Below the pieces are notes generated by a model. It ran no database searches. It was not told the DNA's origin and saw only the letters and a list, made by a program, of their open reading frames with translations. Positions 1 through 6,500 of a stretch of 13,926 nucleotides of DNA are shown piece after piece. The position numbers and the translations under genes were made by a program. This stretch comes from JBEKOF01 sp050015895. GTDB lineage: Bacteria; Verrucomicrobiota; Verrucomicrobiia; Limisphaerales; Palsa-1400. Position 1 is the first letter of the stretch. Every line of letters begins with the position of its first letter. Where the stretch lies: assembly GCA_050015895.1 (NCBI GenBank), contig JBEKAN010000072.1, positions 1 to 13,926 of the forward strand, in the 5' to 3' direction.

Positions 1-1
1 G

Positions 2-181
2 TTTTTCCAGGCCTTCGCCAACGAGGCCGGGTGCAACCTGCACCTGGAATTGCTTTACGGCGACGAACCCCACCACATCGTGGAGGGGCTGTTCAAGGCC
101 TTCGCCCGCGCGGCGGACGCCGCCTGCCAGCGGGACCCGCGCATCGCCGGCCGCCTGCCCAGCACGAAGGGGAAATTGTGA
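2..181 (+). CDS. hisB: Imidazoleglycerol-phosphate dehydratase, C-terminal end (partial)
   Basis: This is the last 59 codons of a gene that begins before the window. IGP dehydratase converts imidazole-glycerol phosphate to imidazole-acetol phosphate in cytoplasmic histidine synthesis. The fragment carries the family's second metal-binding HHxxE motif (HHIVE, fragment residues 24-28), followed by the usual FKAFARA helix. It ends with the characteristic RIAGRLPSTKGKL tail, close to the LPSTKG ending seen in most HisB proteins. The match to the family C-terminus is direct and the frame is open to the window edge. There is a 38-base gap to the sigma-factor gene. No convincing terminator is visible in that gap, so read-through is possible. 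Because only the end is present, I cannot tell whether the full protein is monofunctional or fused to a phosphatase domain as in enterobacteria. Confidence 0.93.
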   Translation, partial: FFQAFANEAGCNLHLELLYGDEPHHIVEGLFKAFARAADAACQRDPRIAGRLPSTKGKL

Positions 182-219
182 TTTTCGCTGAATAGATTGA
201 GCGCGGCCCCGTCAAACCT

Positions 220-816
220 ATGCCGGAAGAGCAGGACACCACCAGCGACACCGCCTTGGTGCGGTCGGCGCAAAATGGGGACATGCGGGCGTTCGAGGAG
301 TTGGTGGCCCGGCACCGGGACAAAGTGTACGCGCGCGCCTACAGCATGATGCGCAACGAGGACGAGGCGCTTGATCTTTCCCAGGACGCATGGGTCAAAG
401 GATGGCAGCGGCTGCGCCAGTTCCACGGCGAGGCCAGTTTTGCGACATGGATGACGCGCATCGTGATCAACCTGTGCCTGGACCAACTGCGGAAGCTCAA
501 ACGCAAACACGCGGAATCCTTGGAGGCCCTGGAGGAGGAAGGCGGCGGCATCGAACGGCAGATGGGGATTGAGACGCCCAATCCGACGGCGGGCCTGGAG
601 CGCGCGGAGTTGAGGCGGCGGCTGGACCGGGCGCTGGGTCAATTGTCGCCGGAACACCGGACGGTGCTGATTTTGCATGAATTTGAGGAAATGGAATACA
701 GAGAAATCGCCAAACAGATGAAGTGCTCCATCGGGACAGTGATGTCGCGTTTGTTCTACGCGCGGCGCCGCATGGCGTCGCTGCTGGCGGGATTGAAACG
801 AGAGAATTTGGAATGA
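220..816 (+). CDS. ECF-type RNA polymerase sigma factor (sigma-70 family, RpoE-like)
   Basis: This 198-residue protein has the two-domain layout of extracytoplasmic-function sigma factors, which redirect RNA polymerase to a small set of promoters, usually in response to an envelope signal. Region 2 spans about residues 24-94. It includes an acidic EALDLSQDAWVKGW-type segment (49-62), which binds core polymerase, and FATWMTRIVINLCLDQLRK (74-92), which corresponds to the -10 recognition helix. An acidic linker (96-125) leads to region 4 (about 134-188). That region holds LSPEHRTVLILHEFEEMEY followed by the helix-turn-helix REIAKQMKCSIGTVMSRLFYARR, used for -35 recognition. Length is typical for the group. 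The ATG at 220 is the first start in frame with a whole region 2; no clear Shine-Dalgarno site precedes it. The stop overlaps the start of the next gene (ATGA), as expected for a sigma/anti-sigma pair. The ECF subgroup and target promoters cannot be assigned by eye. Confidence 0.93.
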   Translation: MPEEQDTTSDTALVRSAQNGDMRAFEELVARHRDKVYARAYSMMRNEDEALDLSQDAWVKGWQRLRQFHGEASFATWMTRIVINLCLDQLRKLKRKHAESLEALEEEGGGIERQMGIETPNPTAGLERAELRRRLDRALGQLSPEHRTVLILHEFEEMEYREIAKQMKCSIGTVMSRLFYARRRMASLLAGLKRENLE

Positions 817-1346
817 AGAAGGAATTGAAATTGCAGGCCTGGCTGGACGGAGAATTGTCGTCGTCCGAGGCCGGCACGTTGCGCCAACTGGCAACCAGCG
901 ACCCGGAGGCGAAACGGCTTGTGGAGGAACTGCGGGGGGTGAAGGCGGCCCTCCTCCAAAACGAGCAGGCCGCCGCCGTGCCGGAGACGCGGGAATTCTA
1001 TTGGAGCAAAATCCAGCGGCAAATCGAGCGCGAGGGGCGGGTGCGCGCGGCCGAATCCGCGCCGTGGCCCGGGCGCCTGCGGCGCTGGCTGGCCCCGTTG
1101 GTGGGCGCGACCGCGCTGGCCGCCGTGCTGGTGGTGGCCGTTCACCAATCCCCGCGCCCGGAGTCGCTCAACTTGGTTTCCGTCACGGCGGAAGGATACC
1201 AGGCGCGGACGTTTCGGGATCAATCCTCCGGCATGAACTTTGTCTTTTTGGAGGACACCCGCAAAGCGGCCGGGGCAACCGGCGGCCAGGCGCAACCCGC
1301 GCGAATACGGGAGGACGGTTCCAGCTTTGTGATGGATTATGAATGA
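813..1346 (+). CDS. Probable membrane anti-sigma factor, single-pass
   Basis: A 177-residue protein whose ATG overlaps the sigma-factor stop (ATGA). A GAGAG stretch lies about 8 bases upstream of this ATG. The frame is open 30 codons further upstream, inside the sigma gene, but position and coupling favour 813. The N-terminus (LQAWLDGELSSSEAGTLRQL, residues 7-26) resembles the start of zf-HC2/RseA-like anti-sigma domains, which hold the sigma factor at the membrane. A charged helical stretch (30-80) follows, then a basic patch (RLRRW, 88-92), one transmembrane helix (about 93-111, APLVGATALAAVLVVAV) and a 65-residue extracytoplasmic tail. The tail begins after PRPESLN and ends in DGSSFVMDYE. 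No HxxxCxxC zinc motif is present; the protein has no cysteine. The anti-sigma role is inferred from gene order, topology and the weak N-terminal likeness, not from a diagnostic motif. Confidence 0.8.
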   Translation: MKKELKLQAWLDGELSSSEAGTLRQLATSDPEAKRLVEELRGVKAALLQNEQAAAVPETREFYWSKIQRQIEREGRVRAAESAPWPGRLRRWLAPLVGATALAAVLVVAVHQSPRPESLNLVSVTAEGYQARTFRDQSSGMNFVFLEDTRKAAGATGGQAQPARIREDGSSFVMDYE

Positions 1347-1938
1347 AGCGGCTTGCGGGAAAAGCAGGAATTGGGAAAACAGAAGGCAGAAATTGAGAAG
1401 AGTGGAACAAGAAGACCCATTGCGCCAGAAGGGCGGCCAGAAAGCAGAAAGGGGTGGATCCTCGCGGGGGCGTTGGCGCATGGTGCTTGCGCTGATCGTG
1501 GCCCTGGCGGCGGCAGGCAGGACAGCCCCGGCGGCGGATTTGACGGTGCGCGCCACGCTCATCCGGGGCGCCAACGGCGGCATGGGCAGCGGGAGTTATG
1601 TTTTGGCCGACCCGGCGCTGAAGGCGAGCCTGCGCTCCTGGCCCGCGGCCGGCAAGTGGACCAACTATTACCAAATCACCAACCTCACCGCGGTGATTCC
1701 GCTCAACCAGACCCGCGATGTCAGGATGAGCGACCGCTGCACGCTGAGAATCAGGAATCTGGGCGCCTCCCGCGTGGCCATTGACTGCATCGCGCAGGAC
1801 AAAGTAATCAGCAAAGGCACCAACACACTGCCGTTGATCTGGGGCGCGGACGACACGAACAACACGGCCTGGTTCGTCAGCCTTCAAGACCTCGGCGCGG
1901 CCCCCGGGAATCTGGCGGGCCAACGCGGGAAGAAATAG
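1339..1938 (+). CDS. Small exported protein of unknown function, third gene of sigma-factor unit
   Basis: A 199-codon frame whose ATG lies 8 bases inside the anti-sigma gene, implying translational coupling. Residues 1-47 are rich in K, R, Q and E and look unlike a protein domain. Residues 48-67 (VLALIVALAAAGRTAPAA) form a hydrophobic core ending in an A-x-A-like site, as in a signal peptide, so the mature protein would start near DLTVRATLIRG. A shorter start at the ATG at 1480 (152 residues) is possible but would lose the basic n-region. The mature part, about 130 residues, is predicted by eye to be beta-rich. It has recognisable segments KWTNYYQITN, IPLNQTRDVRMSDRCTLRIRNLG and NNTAWFVSLQDL, and two cysteines. 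I recall similar short exported proteins (DP.LK...KW.NYF....VPL..T..VKMSDKC) beside sigma factors in other Verrucomicrobiota, but they have no function known to me. A periplasmic partner or target of the sigma system is a guess. Confidence 0.72.
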   Translation: MNEAACGKSRNWENRRQKLRRVEQEDPLRQKGGQKAERGGSSRGRWRMVLALIVALAAAGRTAPAADLTVRATLIRGANGGMGSGSYVLADPALKASLRSWPAAGKWTNYYQITNLTAVIPLNQTRDVRMSDRCTLRIRNLGASRVAIDCIAQDKVISKGTNTLPLIWGADDTNNTAWFVSLQDLGAAPGNLAGQRGKK

Positions 1939-1947
1939 GCTTGACGC

Positions 1948-3399
1948 TCATTTCGCCCTGGCGATTTCGACGGCATAGACTTGGGAAGGCCCCTGGATGT
2001 TGGAGCGGAAGACAATCCACTTGTTGTCCGGCGTGAAGGTGAGGTTCGGCTCCAGCGAGTAGTTGTGCTTGGAAAGGTCCACCAGTTTCTCCACGTCGAA
2101 CTTGCCGACTTTCACCTCCTCGTTCCCAACCTTCATCGTGTCCATCTTGTCCGGGCGCGGCGTGAAGAGATAAAGCCACTGTCCGTTGGCGGGCGGGTCG
2201 AAGTGTGTGCCGTCGGGGGAGCGATTGGAGACGCCGTTGGGCCCGCCGCCGTCGCCGGCGAAGAGCCTGCCGTCGTGGGATTGGTTGTAATGGACGGACC
2301 ACTGGCCACGCTCAATGGGATAACGGATGCGCTCGCCGGTTTGGACGTTGACGCCCGCCAGCCAGAAGACGGCGGACTTGGGAGTTTGGAGATCATACCA
2401 AACCGTCTCGCCGTCGCAGCCGAAGAACTCGTGTCCGGCGATTTCCATGGGCATGGTGCGAGGATGCATGAGGCGGTTGCCGGTGCCGTCGGTGCGGATG
2501 GTCCAGATGCGGTCCACCTGGTCCCAGGCGCCCTCGTGACAATAGAGGATGAGGGACGGGTCGGTGGGCGAGCACTGGTCGTGGTTGAGATTGTCGGTCA
2601 TGGGGAAGAAGGTGCGGACGGCGCCGGTTTTGACATCCACGGCGAAGAACTGCAACCCCCGGCCGCCGCCGCCTCGACCGCCCCGGCGGCCGCCCTGGGG
2701 CGGGGCGTTGGTGGTGGCGGAGGGTGGAGGCGTTGGGGACTGGACTGGCGGTTGGGCCGCGGGTTGGTCGGCGGGAGCGCCGCGTCCCGGAGCGCCCGCG
2801 CCGGCGGGGACACCGCATTTGCCGATGATCAGGGTTTCATCGGCGTTGACGCCCCCGATGTCGCCATTGAAACCCAGTTTGGCGACTTCGCGGGTGGCTT
2901 TGGTGTCCATATCGGTCGCGTAAAGGACGGTCTGGCCGTCTGCGTTTTTCTCGTAATAAACGGTGGGGGTCTTGCGTCCGACCTCGACTCCGGAGCTGCT
3001 GCCGGCGCCGTAGCGCGCGCCCGGCGCGACCAATTCGACCTCGCGCGTTTTGAGGTTCACGGTGGAATAGCCTTCGGGCGTGTAGATGAGCATCTTGTCG
3101 CCATTGGGCGTGTAGGCGTTCTGGTGGAAGTAGAGGCTCAGACTGCCGCCTTCTTTGGAGAGGCGGATGACGCGGTGTCCGGTGGCGGCGTCAATCCACT
3201 CCGTCGCGGTCTGGGAAAACGCGGAGGGGCCGGGGGCGTTGGTGGCCGGCATGTCCGCGGCGAGGGCGCGCGAACTTGGAAGGGAGAAGGTCAGGAGCAG
3301 TGCGGCCAGGGCCGGGACGATGGAACGGGCGGCCACGGAGCGCCCGCTTGGCGGAGCGGACGGGCGGACCGCGTTGGGGATTTGTTTTTTCTGTGTCAT
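1948..3399 (-). CDS. Exported beta-propeller protein, oligogalacturonate lyase-like (PL22-related)
   Basis: A 483-residue protein. A basic n-region and hydrophobic core (about 28-46, IVPALAALLLTFSLPSSRAL) form a signal peptide cleaved near ALAAD. The rest shows repeated beta-propeller blades with PNGDKMLIYTPEG, SPTDPSLILYCHEG and FTPDNKWIVFRS turns, as in WD40/PD40-type folds. The block NHDQCSPTDPSLILYCHEG (272-290), DRIWTIRTDG (296-305), RTMPMEIAGHEFFGCDGETVWYDLQ (314-338) and WSVHYNQSHDGRLFAGDGG (367-385) closely matches, from memory, oligogalacturonate lyases, which split pectin-derived unsaturated oligomers by beta-elimination. Conserved histidines are H273, H288, H312, H323, H370 and H445. 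Residues 198-248 are a Pro/Gly/Arg-rich low-complexity insert between blades. The ATG at 3399 is chosen because it directly precedes the signal peptide; the frame runs 92 codons further upstream without sensible content. Family membership is well supported, but pectin-fragment activity is uncertain because the C-terminal metal-site histidines appear replaced. Confidence 0.85.
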   Translation of the reverse strand: MTQKKQIPNAVRPSAPPSGRSVAARSIVPALAALLLTFSLPSSRALAADMPATNAPGPSAFSQTATEWIDAATGHRVIRLSKEGGSLSLYFHQNAYTPNGDKMLIYTPEGYSTVNLKTREVELVAPGARYGAGSSSGVEVGRKTPTVYYEKNADGQTVLYATDMDTKATREVAKLGFNGDIGGVNADETLIIGKCGVPAGAGAPGRGAPADQPAAQPPVQSPTPPPSATTNAPPQGGRRGGRGGGGRGLQFFAVDVKTGAVRTFFPMTDNLNHDQCSPTDPSLILYCHEGAWDQVDRIWTIRTDGTGNRLMHPRTMPMEIAGHEFFGCDGETVWYDLQTPKSAVFWLAGVNVQTGERIRYPIERGQWSVHYNQSHDGRLFAGDGGGPNGVSNRSPDGTHFDPPANGQWLYLFTPRPDKMDTMKVGNEEVKVGKFDVEKLVDLSKHNYSLEPNLTFTPDNKWIVFRSNIQGPSQVYAVEIARAK

Positions 3400-3419
3400 G
3401 TGGTTGCTGATTCGCGCCC

Positions 3420-3447
3420 AATCTATCGGCGGCGGCCGCGAAGTCAA
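3420..3447 (-). promoter_or_regulatory. Candidate sigma-70-type promoter for the beta-propeller gene
   Basis: Read on the minus strand, TTGACT (3447-3442, 5 of 6 matches to TTGACA) is followed after 16 bases by TAGATT (3425-3420, 4 of 6 matches to TATAAT). This would start transcription roughly 10-15 bases before the ATG at 3399, giving a very short leader. That agrees with the lack of a Shine-Dalgarno site. Found by eye only. Confidence 0.38.
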
Positions 3448-3509
3448 GTTGAAGCGACGACGCGCCAATTTCTGTGCGACTCCCGGAAGCGGAATTCGGG
3501 TGATTTTGC

Positions 3510-3538
3510 TTGAATTGAGGGGACATTGGGGCGATAAG
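3510..3538 (+). promoter_or_regulatory. Candidate sigma-70-type promoter for the giant gene
   Basis: TTGAAT (3510-3515) and GATAAG (3533-3538) each match the consensus hexamers at 4 of 6 positions, with an ideal 17-base spacer. The predicted start lies near 3545, about 24 bases before the ATG at 3569. The surrounding stretch is more AT-rich than the coding regions on either side, as expected for a promoter. Together with the minus-strand candidate at 3420-3447 it makes 3400-3568 a divergent promoter region. No inverted repeat that would suggest a shared operator was seen. Confidence 0.35.
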
Positions 3539-3568
3539 TAAAACTGTGGTTCTGTGCGCATTCTTCTT

Positions 3569-6500
3569 ATGAAAATTCGATCTCTAGTGTTCTCGTTGCT
3601 GTTGGGAGGCCTGGCGGCGATTTCCAGCCAGGCCCAGTCGTTGGTGGGAACCAATTCCCCCGGGCAAACCACCAACTACCCCTTCACGCTGGGCGCGGGC
3701 GCGACCAATCTTTCGCTGGTCGTCTCCAACAACGCCAGCGCCTACTCCTGGCTGTTCCTGACAAACGGCGCGGTCGCGCCGACGATCAACAATTATGAAT
3801 TCACCTCGCGCCTGCCGGGTCAGACCAATCAGATCAACTTGGAGCCGCCGGAGTTCGCCACCGGTTCCTACAATCTGCTGGTTTACACGCCGCCCGCCTC
3901 CACGAGCCAGGCCTTCAGTGTGGCGCTGACCACCAACCGGGGCGATCTGCGCGGCGCCAATTATCCGGTGAGCAAGCCGCTGGCGTTCTCGACCACCGGC
4001 CACCTGACCAACAGCGGGGCGGGGGCGTGGCAGTACTTCCAAGTGGATGTGCCATCCAACTTGCTGACCGGCTGGCGCATCGTGGTCAGTTCCACCAACG
4101 CCACGCCTCCCTGGCTTTACATCCGCCAGGGGCAAGTGCCGACGACATCCTCGTATGACGTCATCAGCGGCGGGACGTCCATTGACACGGTGACTTACGA
4201 CAGCCCACAGGCTGTGGCCGGGACTTACTTCATCGGGGTCTATCTGCCTGCCGGGACGGCGAGTTGGGCGAATTACGTGTTGGGGGCGGAACTGGCGTCT
4301 GTGACCACGCTGACCTGGGATCCAGGAACGACGCAGGCCGGGACCCAGGTGTTCAGCAACCAAAGCACGACGGGCGGCGACTACTTTTTCGCCATCACGA
4401 CCGAGACCACCGCATGCGGTGTCTGGCGCAACGCCCTGAACGTGCAAAGCGGCCAGGCCGGCCTTTATCTTCTACAGGGCACACTGCCCACGACCAACTC
4501 TTCCAGCTACGCATCGGCGCAGGCCGGCTCCAACGGATTTGTGCTGGCGCAAAGCCAGCAATTCAATCCGGGCCAGAACTGGTATATCCTGGTCCACGCG
4601 ACGCCGGGGGCGCAGTGGAACTTGGTGACGGGGGAGGCGTATGTGCAGCAACTGCCGGCGCTGGCGACCGATTCCAGCAGCGGCGCGACCGTCACGATGG
4701 GGGCGGAGGGGATGGCGTTCTTCAAGACGACCATTCCCATCGGCACGCTGGCGTGGCGTCTGGGCCTCGATGGATTGGGCAATCCACTGTACGTGAAATC
4801 CACGCTGGCGCCGGTTCCTCTGAGCACGTCCACCTATGATTTGACGCAGGCGGGCCAGATGCTGGTCGTGCCGACTTATTTAAGCGCGGGCAACCAGTAT
4901 TTCGTGGGTGTGGCGGGCAATCCGGGCCTGCTCTTGACTCTGGATTCGCGCCAGCAGGCCGTGACCCCCGTCGCATTCGATTCGACCACTCCTGTGACCG
5001 TCAGCGCGACGGCTTACGGTTATGTCACCTTTCAGGTGCAAGTGCCCGTGCATCAGATCGCGTGGGAGGTGGACGCTCTGCCCACGCTGGGGTCCGCGAG
5101 TGTGGCGGTGCGATCCAACAACGTGCCCAACGAGTTCGTCAACAGCGCCGTTTCCGACATTTCGGGCGGCGTGGGCAACAGCGTCTCCCTGGTGCCGCCG
5201 ACGCTGACGGACGGCTCATTTTATGTGACGGTCTATGGCACGCCGCCCTACAACTGCTCGTTCGTCAACGGCCAGCCGGTGATCACGCCGGTGGACTATG
5301 TGTTTGCGATCACCAACGACGCGCCCTACCGGGTGGGCTGGCGGTACTACACGATCACCAACGTGGCCGAACAACTGGATTCGCTGGGATGGGAGTTGGA
5401 TTTGACCAACCCGCCGCCGGGAGCCGAAATCGCGCTGCGCCGCAACGCCGTGCCGGGCCAATGGAACTACCGCAACAATGCATACGATTCCTACAGTTAC
5501 AGTTCCTCGAGCTACGTGGATCTGTCCAGCACGCTGGACTTTCTGCAGCAACCCGGCCACCCGGCGGATGTGTGGTACATCGGGGTCTATTCCCCCTCGG
5601 CGGTTCTGGGAAGCTTCGTCCTGGCGGGAAGCCAATTGATCGGGACGCCGGTCAATTTCGACGGCGCGGGGAGCCTGATCAGCGTCACCGACCAGCCGGC
5701 GGGCAAATTTCAATACTTCACCTACACGGTGCCGCCCGGAACGGTGGGATGGGATTTGCGTCTGACCAATGTGACCAGCGGCTGGCCTTACTTCTTTATA
5801 TGCCGGGACGAGTTGCCGTCGTTGAACAACCCGTATTATTGGAATCCGCCGTCCAGCGCCTCCTGGCCGAGCGGGTATCAATGGCAGGCGGGCTCGGACT
5901 GGACAGGGGATTACTACGACGTGGGCGGAATTGAGGCATACGGGCAGATTCTGGAGATGGGGATGGGCAATCCGTTGCAGGCGGGGACATACTATGTCGG
6001 CGTCGCCAATTACAGCGGCCCGGGGCCATTGTCCTACACCCTGATGAGCCGGGGGATCGGACCCGGCTACACGATTCCCATTACCCCGCTGGCGTTTAGC
6101 AACGGGGTGGCGAGCGTGCCCGGCCTGGCGCCGCGCGAGGCGGCTTATTACCAGATGACCGTGCCGAACAACGCGACCAGTTGGCGGGTGGAAATGGACA
6201 CCAACATTGGGGACTCACTTTTGATCATCCAACAGAACGCGCTGCCAAACGTGGACGCGGACGGCGCGCCGCCTTACGATCTGGACGGCGGGCGGGAGAT
6301 GAACAAGCCGGGCGATGAACAGTACCTGATGATGCCGAATAATTACGCCGCATCCAACTTCGTGGTCGGGGGAACTTACTATTTGGCGGTCGTCAGCCAG
6401 GGGGTCAACCCCGGCAGTGACACGATTGGGACGGGATTGAGCAGCTTTACGCTGAACAGTGACGGTTCCGTGGACGTGACCAACATGGGGACGGTGGATC

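Noticed and set aside
723..812. Longer start for the anti-sigma gene
   Set aside because: The extra 30 residues would be out-of-frame sigma region-4 sequence. The overlap start at 813 fits the usual pair arrangement.
55..894. Minus-strand frames across hisB and the sigma factor
   Set aside because: They are antisense to well-supported genes and have no protein features.
1981..3513. A 510-codon plus-strand frame opposite the propeller gene
   Set aside because: The minus-strand frame has a signal peptide and PL22-like motifs. The plus-strand product is G/V/A/R-rich without recognisable motifs.
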